NCBI GenBank assembly: GCA_902589115.1 | Contig: CACIRS010000010.1 | Coordinates: forward strand, 1-41,142 | Source: an uncultured Prochlorococcus sp. | Lineage (GTDB): Bacteria > Cyanobacteriota > Cyanobacteriia > PCC-6307 > Cyanobiaceae | Direction: 5' to 3' | DNA length: 41,142 nt | The notes under the pieces: generated by a model | Told to the model about the DNA's origin: nothing | The model's database searches: none | What the model saw: the letters and a program-made list of their open reading frames with translations, nothing else | Translations under genes and position numbers: made by a program | Shown: piece after piece, positions 23,251-31,591 of the stretch | Layout: each line of letters starts with the position of its first letter | How positions within the stretch are numbered: position 1 is the stretch's first letter

Positions 23251-23946
23251 TTGTCCAGAGATGCATGGCTAAGAAATGATCTGCTAAGGAGAAGGCGTCA
23301 AGAAGCAGGCATAACCTTGCCTAATCCCTCTTCAAGCAAGACTTCTCTAAATCAAGGAATGATTCTAGGTGGAGGAATATTATCAATAGTTCTACTTTCA
23401 TGTTTGAATGTTATAGTTCAAACTAATGCTATTAAAAATGCAAAAAAGTCAATTCAAGAAAATGTAGAAAAGTACGATGAATATACAAACCAAATAAATC
23501 TAAAGTCAATTCTTATAAAGTCAACAAATGAATTTAATGTAAAATTAGCGAAAGGTATTTCAGGGTTAAGGTCAAGTTCAGCAGTATTAACAGAAATAAG
23601 TAATATTATACCAACGTCATTACAGCTAATTAAGGTTGCTATATTAGATAACAACATCACTATCGAAGGCAGAGCAAACTCTAAAGATGGACTTGAACTG
23701 GTTAATTCATTTATTCTACAATTAGAAGATTCACCATTTTTTCAAAGTGATTCAATAAGTTTAGTAAAAGCATCTGAATCACAAAATAAAGTACAAAGTA
23801 TGACAGAAAAGGTCCTTAATTTTAAGATCCAGGCAAATTTTTCAAAGGACATATCAAAAATCTCAAGTGATAAGCTGCTGCTTCTTGGGTCAGAAGGCTT
23901 AGCATCAAGAATAGAAATATTAAGGAAGGAGGGTCTAATCAAATGA
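23251..23946 (+). CDS. pilN: Type IV pilus inner-membrane protein PilN
   Basis: This is a 231-residue protein. It begins with a TTG (23251), the only plausible start, because an in-frame stop lies just upstream. A short cytoplasmic segment rich in arginine (RNDLLRRRRQEAGITLPNP) recalls the PilM-binding N-terminus of PilN. It is followed by one membrane helix (MILGGGILSIVLLSCLNVIV) and a periplasmic coiled coil. A ferredoxin-like domain follows (VLTEISNIIPTSLQLIKVAI, then ITIEGRANSKDGLELVNSFI). PilN pairs with PilO and binds PilM. The stop overlaps the pilO start as ATGA, indicating translational coupling. Confidence 0.85.
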   Translation: MSRDAWLRNDLLRRRRQEAGITLPNPSSSKTSLNQGMILGGGILSIVLLSCLNVIVQTNAIKNAKKSIQENVEKYDEYTNQINLKSILIKSTNEFNVKLAKGISGLRSSSAVLTEISNIIPTSLQLIKVAILDNNITIEGRANSKDGLELVNSFILQLEDSPFFQSDSISLVKASESQNKVQSMTEKVLNFKIQANFSKDISKISSDKLLLLGSEGLASRIEILRKEGLIK

Positions 23947-24596
23947 CTAATTACCTTCCAGATGCTCTTAAGAAGAAGCAATACATTACTCCAGAAAGAG
24001 CAGTAATATTTATTCCTATTTTATCTGGTATATTTATAGCAGCACTTTTAGGAATATTCGCCCTTAATCCGTTAAATAAGAATAAATCGAAAGAATATTC
24101 CGAATTATTAGAACATCAAAGGAAAGCAAAGGAATTACCAATAATATTTTCACGCCTACAAAACATAAATAAAGAGCTAGATAAGGCAAATAAGAAGCAA
24201 CAAAAGATAATAGAATTAATTGCTGGAGAATCCCAGATCAAGACCTTTTATTCCCAATTGAATCAAATAATTTCTAAATACGATGTAAACCTGAAAAATA
24301 TAGTTCCTGACACAGAAAAAATATTCATTCCTACTACAGCGGATCTAAATGCAATATCAGATCCTGATGACCCTTTACTTATCAAGGAAATAAAAAGATA
24401 TTCAACTAAAATTACTCTTACAGGAGGATATCTTGAAATACTAGAAGTTTTAAGGAAACTAGAACTGCTAGAAGTTATTTCATTGCCTTATAAGATGACA
24501 ATTAATTCTTCTAAGATAGCTTTGGGCACAAAGGAAGATAACTATGAAAAAATAAAGTTAATTCTCAACTTATACACTTATGGTAGGATCAATTAA
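23943..24596 (+). CDS. pilO: Type IV pilus inner-membrane protein PilO
   Basis: This is a 217-residue protein with one N-terminal membrane helix (VIFIPILSGIFIAALLGIFAL). It has a coiled-coil stretch (KSKEYSELLEHQRKAKELPI) and a periplasmic ferredoxin-like domain (ITLTGGYLEILEVLRKLELLE). This is the PilO layout, and the position after pilN agrees. PilN and PilO form the alignment complex linking the cytoplasmic platform to the secretin. The start overlaps the pilN stop by four bases. Sequence identity in this family is low, so the call rests on layout and context. Confidence 0.85.
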   Translation: MTNYLPDALKKKQYITPERAVIFIPILSGIFIAALLGIFALNPLNKNKSKEYSELLEHQRKAKELPIIFSRLQNINKELDKANKKQQKIIELIAGESQIKTFYSQLNQIISKYDVNLKNIVPDTEKIFIPTTADLNAISDPDDPLLIKEIKRYSTKITLTGGYLEILEVLRKLELLEVISLPYKMTINSSKIALGTKEDNYEKIKLILNLYTYGRIN

Positions 24597-24601
24597 ATAT
24601 A

Positions 24602-25105
24602 ATGACTTATATATACGCTTTAATTGGTATAGCGATGATGTCAGGAATTATGAGTATGCTTGAAACATCTCTCTCTATATCCGAATCCAATAGATTCAAT
24701 GAGTATCCTAGAGATTACTATATAGATTCCTCAGATGCATATAGTAATGACCAAGAATTTCTAAGCATAATAAATAAAAAAGATATAAAAAACCAACTAA
24801 TAGCTAGCAATAATTTATGCAATGATATCAAACAAGTTATTAAGGATGACGGCAATATATATCTAAAAAAGTATAATCTAGGCCAAGAGACAAGTTCCAG
24901 TCATTATAGATTTTCTAATTCATGCGTATATGTTGGTGAGATAGAAATAGATTCATCGGATAAAAACAATTATTCAAACAATAAGAATGCATGGCATAGG
25001 ATAATTATAAATAAAGACTCATCGAATAATCTTTCATATTATTCATGTATTTATAAAAAGAGTGAAGTTAGAACCTCTTGTGATTTCGAACTAAATTATA
25101 GATAG
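24602..25105 (+). CDS. Pilus-operon membrane protein of unknown function
   Basis: This is a 167-residue protein inside the pilNO-pilM operon, five bases after pilO. A hydrophobic N-terminus (IYALIGIAMMSGIMSMLETS) looks like an anchor, but it lacks the G|x4-E class III pilin signal. The hydrophilic remainder is S/N/D/Y-rich, with four cysteines (NNLCNDIK, NSCVYVGE, YSCIYKKS, RTSCDFEL) that could form two disulfides outside the cytoplasm. I recognise no domain. Position suggests a minor pilus or pseudopilus accessory role. Confidence 0.65.
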   Translation: MTYIYALIGIAMMSGIMSMLETSLSISESNRFNEYPRDYYIDSSDAYSNDQEFLSIINKKDIKNQLIASNNLCNDIKQVIKDDGNIYLKKYNLGQETSSSHYRFSNSCVYVGEIEIDSSDKNNYSNNKNAWHRIIINKDSSNNLSYYSCIYKKSEVRTSCDFELNYR

Positions 25106-25108
25106 TAA

Positions 25109-25318
25109 ATGCTTTCATCAATATTCGGATCTGTTATAATGACTATAGCTACATTAGCTCTACTAATGGCAATAGGAATATCTGAAGATAATAGAAGAAA
25201 TATGGGAAAGCAATCCTTGTCAAAACAAGAAAAAGAAATAATGTCGAAAGCAGGATTTGATACAGGAAATCAAAAAGAACTGCATCAAGACATAAAGGAT
25301 TTCTTCAAAACTAAATAG
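25109..25318 (+). CDS. Small membrane protein in the pilus operon
   Basis: This is a 69-residue protein, three bases after the previous gene and two before the pilV-like gene, so clearly in the operon. The N-terminus is one membrane helix (SVIMTIATLALLMAIGISE) and the remainder is a charged cytoplasmic or periplasmic tail (KQSLSKQEKEIMSKAGFDTG). No known motif. It may be a small assembly or regulatory subunit of the pilus machine. Confidence 0.65.
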   Translation: MLSSIFGSVIMTIATLALLMAIGISEDNRRNMGKQSLSKQEKEIMSKAGFDTGNQKELHQDIKDFFKTK

Positions 25319-25320
25319 TA

Positions 25321-25857
25321 ATGAAGATAGTAGAACATAAGAAAAATCAAGGGATGGCTCTACCAGAGGTAATTGTTGCTGTAATTATGCTTGCTGCATT
25401 TACAGGTATATTTGTTACAATGACAGAGTATATATCAAAATTTTTCAAACTTACTGAAGACTATTCTAAAGCTAATAAATCTAGCGGGCTACTAATAGAT
25501 CAACACAAAATTAGAATAGCAATGGACAGTTGGGTAGATATATTTAGCCAAGTAGGCTATTCAAAATCTGATTTAAAAGAAATAGTTAAACTAGGATGTT
25601 CTAATATTCCATATATTGATTGGGATCTACCTGGTGAAAGACATGAGTTGCCAAATGGATACCAATTCTGTGTAGGTGGAACTCGATTCGATGAAAGTAA
25701 CATCTTAGATTGGTACGATTTAACTAAGAAAAAAACAGCAAAACCTGGAATTTATGTAATATACGCAAAACCATTAAAGGCTTCTAATGCAGCATTACCT
25801 CTAAGAAGAGTTTTCTGCAGACCAAAGCCCTATTGCATAGACACATCATCACAATAA
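25321..25857 (+). CDS. Type IV pseudopilin (PilV-like)
   Basis: This is a 178-residue prepilin. The class III signal is MKIVEHKKNQG|MALPE, with cleavage after G11, E at +5, and a hydrophobic helix (VIVAVIMLAAFTGIFVTMTE). The C-terminal globular part has cysteines (VKLGCSN, YQFCVGG and paired RVFCRPKPYC near the end). Minor pilins of this sort prime the pilus or sit at its tip. It should be processed by PilD (33910). It ends two bases before the pilM ATG. Confidence 0.85.
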   Translation: MKIVEHKKNQGMALPEVIVAVIMLAAFTGIFVTMTEYISKFFKLTEDYSKANKSSGLLIDQHKIRIAMDSWVDIFSQVGYSKSDLKEIVKLGCSNIPYIDWDLPGERHELPNGYQFCVGGTRFDESNILDWYDLTKKKTAKPGIYVIYAKPLKASNAALPLRRVFCRPKPYCIDTSSQ

Positions 25858-25859
25858 CT

Positions 25860-27653
25860 ATGACAAGCTCATCCAAAGAAACCTTACTATCATTAGAATT
25901 CAATGATATTCTAAATTTATTTAAAAAATACCGAAGACAAATATCTAAAAGATTTGTATTGATAGAATTCGCAAAAAACTACATAACCATAGCGGAAGCC
26001 CAATTTAGAAACCACAAAATACAAATAAGAAAAATTAAAAGGGAAATGTTACCTAAAGAAGCTATTGAAAAAGGTATACCAACAGATCCAGAAACAATGG
26101 CAGAACTAATTAGAGATATTATGACAGAACAAAATATTTATACACTCAGAGCAGCTTTAATTATACCCACTGAATCCGCATATACAAGAATAATTAAATT
26201 GCCTATTAACCTTTCTATTGAAGAAGCATACGAATATGTTGCAAATCCTTTGTCAGATATACAAATACCTATTCCTATACAACAATCCGAATTTTACCTA
26301 AATCCTGTTCCTAAAAATAAGGGTTCTAATAAAAATAGTCAAAAATATTTCTTGTCATCAGTGCCTAGAAAAACAATCAACACACTTCTAAAAACAATAG
26401 AACTATCCGGCCTTCAATTATACTTTATAGATCTTGAATTCAATTGCCAACTAAGGTTAATCAGTAAAGAAGTCTCACAATTAAAACAAAATGAACGAGT
26501 ACTACATTTAGAACTACTTACCGATTGTACTCATTACACATTAGCTGGACAATCAGGTCCAATAGATATAAAGAGATTGACCTCTATTAGGAATTATCCT
26601 GATCCATTTGTAAAATATAGCTCAGAAGAGATAGAGAATATAAAAGAAGAAGATAATAACAAGAGTACGACTAAATACTTATCAATTACAGAATTAGATT
26701 TACGAGCTCTATTAAAACAAATAGTTAATAGAATAATTAAACTTAAGGCTGCATCTCCAAACTCATCAATAACAAAGATATTTCTTTCTGGTGTAAATGC
26801 TTCTCATCCTGGCATTACAAAAATAGTAGGCAATACATTAGGCATACCAACATTCCTAATTTCTTCATCGAACAATCCGTACATAAGTAATCTAGATTTT
26901 TCGCCAGAAATTATGTTAGAACAAAGCTTAGGAAGCATAGTTGGAATAGCTTATTCAATAACTAATAAAGACAGTCGTATAGATAATGATCTTCAAGCAG
27001 GAGATATATTCTATGTGGATTCATTTATGCCAAAATCCGAGAAAGATATCTCATCTATTTACAAAAATGAAATTTCTAACAAAGAATTAAGATCACAAAC
27101 ATTTAGGAATACAAAAAAACTAGAGAAAAAATCCAAGAATACAGATACTGTAATTAATAAGACTAGTGAAAAGGTAGATTTAAAAGGCTTAAACTTAGGG
27201 AATAATAAAGATAATAACAATGTAAGAATTGATAGTAAGAAGTTAAATCCTGACGAAAAGATTTCCATAGATAGCAATAATACTTATAATACAGAAATTG
27301 ACTTATCATTAAATAAAGAAACAAAAGATAAAAATTCGGAAACACTAATTAATTCTGATAAACAAGCTATAAATTCATCAGAACAAGATATTTCTACTGT
27401 TGAATCTAAAAAAAGTAAAGATTCTGTTCAAGAAAATAGTAAAGGAAACAATACAGATATTGTTAATGATTTGGAAAACAAAAGAGATAACATAATAACC
27501 GATTTTACTTTAGATACAAAAATATTAGATTCTAAAAGTGAAGACTCAAAAAAAAGTAATACACCTAACAATGCAGATGAATTACTAAAGGATTCTAAAA
27601 GTGATCAAACAAACGATGATGATTTTACGCTTGATAAATCCTTCTTAAAATAA
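25860..27653 (+). CDS. pilM: Type IV pilus assembly ATPase-like PilM with long C-terminal extension
   Basis: ATG 25860 gives 597 residues; an upstream TTG at 25833 would overlap the pseudopilin gene. Residues about 30-370 follow the actin-like PilM fold. FVLIEFAKNYITIAEAQF is the first phosphate strand, IRDIMTEQNIYTLRAALIIP follows, and KIFLSGVNASHPGITKIVG is the later nucleotide-binding turn. PilM is cytoplasmic and binds the PilN tail. From about 400 the protein becomes a very long S/N/K/D-rich tail (nearly 200 residues), absent from typical PilM (about 350). The tail is probably disordered. pilM is the last gene of this operon instead of the first of pilMNOPQ, as elsewhere. The stop is 39 bases from the convergent pilC stop. 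Confidence 0.85.
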   Translation: MTSSSKETLLSLEFNDILNLFKKYRRQISKRFVLIEFAKNYITIAEAQFRNHKIQIRKIKREMLPKEAIEKGIPTDPETMAELIRDIMTEQNIYTLRAALIIPTESAYTRIIKLPINLSIEEAYEYVANPLSDIQIPIPIQQSEFYLNPVPKNKGSNKNSQKYFLSSVPRKTINTLLKTIELSGLQLYFIDLEFNCQLRLISKEVSQLKQNERVLHLELLTDCTHYTLAGQSGPIDIKRLTSIRNYPDPFVKYSSEEIENIKEEDNNKSTTKYLSITELDLRALLKQIVNRIIKLKAASPNSSITKIFLSGVNASHPGITKIVGNTLGIPTFLISSSNNPYISNLDFSPEIMLEQSLGSIVGIAYSITNKDSRIDNDLQAGDIFYVDSFMPKSEKDISSIYKNEISNKELRSQTFRNTKKLEKKSKNTDTVINKTSEKVDLKGLNLGNNKDNNNVRIDSKKLNPDEKISIDSNNTYNTEIDLSLNKETKDKNSETLINSDKQAINSSEQDISTVESKKSKDSVQENSKGNNTDIVNDLENKRDNIITDFTLDTKILDSKSEDSKKSNTPNNADELLKDSKSDQTNDDDFTLDKSFLK

Positions 27654-27691
27654 GGCTTGAAATTAATATCAATTCGTTATTTAATTATTGT

Positions 27692-28864
27692 CTATCCCAT
27701 CTCTGTTATTAGGGCAAACATAGGGAGATAAAGTGCTACAACTATTGTTCCAACAATACCTGCGACTACAAGTATAACCGTAGGTTCCATTGCTTTGGTT
27801 AATGCCGAAACAGTCTCCTCCACTTCTCGTTTATAGAAATTAGACAAGTTTTCTAACATAAATGATAAAGCTCCTGTTTCCTCTCCAATCTTAATCATAG
27901 AAATAAGTAATCTAGGAATATCTTTTGAAATGGAAAGTGAATAACTTAATTCTTGACCTTGTTGTACAAGGGTTATTGCTTTTGAAATTGAGTTTTTTAT
28001 AACCTGATTTCCACTAGCAGCTATACATCTCTCTAAACCTTCTACAAGAGGGATTCCAGAATTAACTAAAGTGCTCAAAGTATCGCATAGGGCTGCCATC
28101 TCAGAACGAAGGATCAAATCACCAAATAAAGGTATTTTTAATATAAGTCGATCGACTAATATCCTACCTTGCTTGGAAGAATAATAAACACTAAATAGGT
28201 ATGAGAAAGTTAGGATTGCGATTGGAGCTCCAATAAAAAATCCTATAGATGTAACAATTTTAGATAACAAAAGCATAAAAGAAGTAAGAGCTGGAAGATC
28301 AGCTCCAAACCCGTCAAACATTTCCTTAAATGTAGGTACTATAAAAATTAGTAATCCTAAACTTACAGATATTGCTAGAACTAATACAATTACGGGATAT
28401 ATTAGTGCTCCTTGAATTTCTGATTTTAGTTTTGCTTGTGCTTCTATTAAAGATGCTACACGATCAAGAACCTCTGATAAAATTCCTCCTGCCTCTCCAG
28501 CTTGAATAAGTCCTATAGTGATTGGAGGAAAAACTTTAGGATACTGCATTAAAGAAGAGGATAAATCTTCTCCTGCAGAAAGATTTTTAGATATATTTCT
28601 AACACATATTCCAAACTTTTTATTTGTCATATTTTCAGATAAAAGATCTAAACCTTGTGCTAAAGGAACCCCACTTTGAAGAATTACTGCTAACTGTCTA
28701 AAAAATACTAATAAGTCATTTTGAGGTACTGTCAAATTTTTAGAAACAGTTTGACTAGAACCACCTATCTGATAGTTAAGGATAGATTTTAAAATGCTCT
28801 GTTTTTTAACAGGATTATTTATTTTCGATAGTGATTTGCTGGCTCTGTTGCCGTAAGGTGCCAT
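27692..28864 (-). CDS. pilC: Type IV pilus platform protein PilC
   Basis: This 390-residue protein is a GspF/PilC inner-membrane platform, with two copies of the helical cytoplasmic F domain. The first copy contains LLVFFRQLAVILQSGVPLAQ and IQAGEAGGILSEVLDRVASL; the second contains AALCDTLSTLVNSGIPLVEG and MIKIGEETGALSFMLENLSN. Each is followed by membrane segments, and the end is ALTKAMEPTVILVVAGIVGT. It couples PilB and PilT motion to the growing fibre. Start ATG 28864 is two bases from the pilT stop (28866), so the order pilB-pilT-pilC is a tight operon. Confidence 0.95.
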   Translation of the reverse strand: MAPYGNRASKSLSKINNPVKKQSILKSILNYQIGGSSQTVSKNLTVPQNDLLVFFRQLAVILQSGVPLAQGLDLLSENMTNKKFGICVRNISKNLSAGEDLSSSLMQYPKVFPPITIGLIQAGEAGGILSEVLDRVASLIEAQAKLKSEIQGALIYPVIVLVLAISVSLGLLIFIVPTFKEMFDGFGADLPALTSFMLLLSKIVTSIGFFIGAPIAILTFSYLFSVYYSSKQGRILVDRLILKIPLFGDLILRSEMAALCDTLSTLVNSGIPLVEGLERCIAASGNQVIKNSISKAITLVQQGQELSYSLSISKDIPRLLISMIKIGEETGALSFMLENLSNFYKREVEETVSALTKAMEPTVILVVAGIVGTIVVALYLPMFALITEMG

Positions 28865-28865
28865 A

Positions 28866-29921
28866 CTAATCTTCTAAATAACCATTTATTGCCTTTGGAT
28901 TAGAAGCCTTATTTATAGCTTCATCATAAGTAATTTTGCCTGTATCCATTAAATCATTCAAGCACTGTTCTAGTGTATTCATACCATCCTTACCACCCGT
29001 CTGAAGCTGCGAATAGATTTGACTTACTTTACGTTCTCTAATTAAGTTTCCAATAGCAGGTGTATTTATCATTAATTCATAAGCTAAGGATCTTTTTCCT
29101 ACTGTATTTTTACAAAGTGTCTGACACATAATACCTGCCAATGATGTAGAAACTTGCAACCTTGCTTGTTCTTGTTGTCCCCCAGGAAATACATCTACTA
29201 TTCTTTCAACTGTTTTTGCCGCTGAAGAGGTATGCAATGTTCCTAAGACTAGATGACCAGTTTCAGCTGCTGTAATTGCAAGTTGAATTGTCTCGAGATC
29301 TCTCATTTCTCCTATATAAATTACATCTGGATCCTCTCTTAATGCGGCTTTTAAAGCTGTAGAAAAAGAATATGTATCTCTTTTAACTTCTCTCTGATGA
29401 ATTATTGATTTTTCAGTATGAGAGAATTCAAATTCGATAGGATCTTCGATAGTAAGAATATGCCTATTTTGAGTCTCTAATATACAATTTATAAAAGCGG
29501 CTAATGTAGTAGATTTTCCTGAGCCTGTGGGGCCTGTACATAAAACAAGGCCTCGATGTTTTTTTGTTAATTCTATAAATGGTTGCGGTAATCCTAAGTC
29601 CTGCCATTTAGGTAAATTATCTGGCAAGATCCTTAGAGTCATGCATCTCTTTTCTCTTGCGATATAGACATTGATTCTTATTCTAGATAGGCCCTCAAGA
29701 CCTATTGATGTATCCAGGTCTCCATGTTCATTAAACTGATTTATTTTTTCCTTACCAAGTAGTTCATCTAATAGCTGATCCATATCTTGAGGGCGCAACT
29801 TTTGTGGACTAATTCGTATATCAGAATTTACTCTTACAGCAATAGGTGCGTCCTCTTCAAGATGTATATCTGAAGAACCTGCTTCTATTGCAAGATTTAC
29901 AATTTGTCTGGCAATTGACAT
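28866..29921 (-). CDS. pilT: Pilus retraction ATPase PilT
   Basis: This is a 351-residue hexameric ATPase. Walker A is GPTGSGKST (about 130-138), the Asp box and Walker B region is LREDPDVIYIGEMRD (about 194-208), and the His box is TGHLVLGTLHT. A variant of the conserved AIRNLIRE motif reads AIGNLIRER (about 284). PilT powers pilus depolymerisation, twitching and DNA uptake. Family length and layout are normal. It lies 17 bases after pilB and two before pilC. The C-terminal AIGNLIRE substitution (R to G) is noted. Confidence 0.95.
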   Translation of the reverse strand: MSIARQIVNLAIEAGSSDIHLEEDAPIAVRVNSDIRISPQKLRPQDMDQLLDELLGKEKINQFNEHGDLDTSIGLEGLSRIRINVYIAREKRCMTLRILPDNLPKWQDLGLPQPFIELTKKHRGLVLCTGPTGSGKSTTLAAFINCILETQNRHILTIEDPIEFEFSHTEKSIIHQREVKRDTYSFSTALKAALREDPDVIYIGEMRDLETIQLAITAAETGHLVLGTLHTSSAAKTVERIVDVFPGGQQEQARLQVSTSLAGIMCQTLCKNTVGKRSLAYELMINTPAIGNLIRERKVSQIYSQLQTGGKDGMNTLEQCLNDLMDTGKITYDEAINKASNPKAINGYLED

Positions 29922-29938
29922 GTTATGTAAAGGATTGG

Positions 29939-31591
29939 TTAATCATTTCCACTACATACCCGCATGAGTTCGGAAACAGTAGTTAATTCAGATTCTATTA
30001 ATTTAGTTCCATATGATTTTAGTGTCAACATACCATTTTGGACTGCTATTTCTTCTATATCCTTATCAGATTTACCAGATTTTAAGGCTTCTTGAATTTT
30101 TCGGTCAATAATCATCAACTCATATGTTCCTATTCTTCCATTGTAACCAGTTCCATTACATCTCATACACAAACTCTTTTCTTTCTTCCTTTGTTCTTTT
30201 TCCTCAACAGAAAGTACATTCGCATAACGAATAGAAGTACCTCTTTTAATACCAGTTAATTCAGATTCAAAATCTTGTATTCTACGTTGGATGCTGCAAT
30301 CAGGGCAGACCTTTCGAACAAGTCTTTGAGCTAAAACCCCTCTGACTGAAGCATTTAATTTATAACTTGGAACATCCATATCAATTAATCTCGTCAAAGA
30401 ACTTGAGGCATTGTTTGCGTGAAGAGTAGTGAATACGAGGTGGCCTGTTTCTGCAGCATCCATAGATGATTCTGCAGTCTCTGGATCTCTTGTCTCTCCT
30501 ATTAATATTACATCTGGATCTTGACGTAAAAATGTTCTTAACAAGTTAGCAAAAGTTTGTTTCTTAGCACGATTAACCTGGTGTTGAATAATATCGCCTC
30601 CTAAATCATATTCTATAGGATCCTCTGCTGTAACTATCTTAAGTTCTCCATTATCTTTCTCTCTTAGTGCTGAAGCTAATGTAGTGGATTTTCCTGAGCC
30701 AGTAGGACCACACACTATTACTATTCCATTAGAATAGCCTATAATTTTTCTAAAAGATTCTCTGACATGATCATCAAATATTAATGTATCTAAATTGAGC
30801 ATTTTAGAATCACTATTTAATATTCTTAGAACCATTCCCTCACCATATTTACCAGGAGCTGTAGAACATCTAAATTGCAATTTTTGACCTTCAAATTTTC
30901 TTAAAATTTTTCCATCCTGAGAAGCTCTTCTTTCAGCTATGTCCATTTGAGCCATAGTTTTTAGACAAGCCATTAATCTTTTACCTGCAATTGGAGGAAC
31001 CGATAAAAATTTCTGCATTACTCCATCTCTCCGTACTCTTATTTTATAAGCTTCTTCTTTAGGCTCTATATGTATATCAGAAACATTGGATCTACATGAA
31101 TTTATTAATATAACGGCTGCTGCTCTCTGAGTTTTACTGCCTAACATTTCTGTTGAAAGATCCAAAGATTCATCGTCTTCGTAATTTTCTTCTTCAAATT
31201 CGTCAAATTCTATTTGAAATTCATCGTCACCTTCATCTAATGAAGTATCCTTCAAAGCCTCTATAATTTCTTCATCAGTAAATGATGAGCTATCGACACT
31301 ATCTCCAACTATAAATCGTTCTTCTGCTGCAATATCTAATATTTGCTGAATCTCTTCTGGTGATTTCTCAACAAATCTACATTCAAGTCCTGATGTATTT
31401 AGACGATCCTTAATTGTATTACCAATAGTTCCTAAATAAGTTATGTTACCTAAAGCTATAGTTATTATTCCGGGGTTAGGTGGTAAACCTGGTTCTACCG
31501 AAATTGGTACAACAATATTATCTCTACACCATTGAAGAGAAAAATACTTGTCGATTAAATTTCTTGTACTAGTAGCTGAATATTCTTGCAT
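29939..31591 (-). CDS. pilB: Pilus extension ATPase PilB
   Basis: ATG 31591 gives 550 residues; ATGs at 31609 and 31618 would add six or nine residues but run into the upstream gene. The ATG at 31591 overlaps that gene's stop (TAATG), a usual coupling signal. The N-terminal T2SSE-N-type region precedes an acidic linker (about 100-150), and the AAA+ core follows. Walker A is GPTGSGKST (about 295-303), then the Walker B region DPDVILIGETRDPET and His box TGHLVFTTLHA. The zinc-binding cysteines CPDC and CMRC complete PilB. It polymerises pilins. Confidence 0.95.
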   Translation of the reverse strand: MQEYSATSTRNLIDKYFSLQWCRDNIVVPISVEPGLPPNPGIITIALGNITYLGTIGNTIKDRLNTSGLECRFVEKSPEEIQQILDIAAEERFIVGDSVDSSSFTDEEIIEALKDTSLDEGDDEFQIEFDEFEEENYEDDESLDLSTEMLGSKTQRAAAVILINSCRSNVSDIHIEPKEEAYKIRVRRDGVMQKFLSVPPIAGKRLMACLKTMAQMDIAERRASQDGKILRKFEGQKLQFRCSTAPGKYGEGMVLRILNSDSKMLNLDTLIFDDHVRESFRKIIGYSNGIVIVCGPTGSGKSTTLASALREKDNGELKIVTAEDPIEYDLGGDIIQHQVNRAKKQTFANLLRTFLRQDPDVILIGETRDPETAESSMDAAETGHLVFTTLHANNASSSLTRLIDMDVPSYKLNASVRGVLAQRLVRKVCPDCSIQRRIQDFESELTGIKRGTSIRYANVLSVEEKEQRKKEKSLCMRCNGTGYNGRIGTYELMIIDRKIQEALKSGKSDKDIEEIAVQNGMLTLKSYGTKLIESELTTVSELMRVCSGND

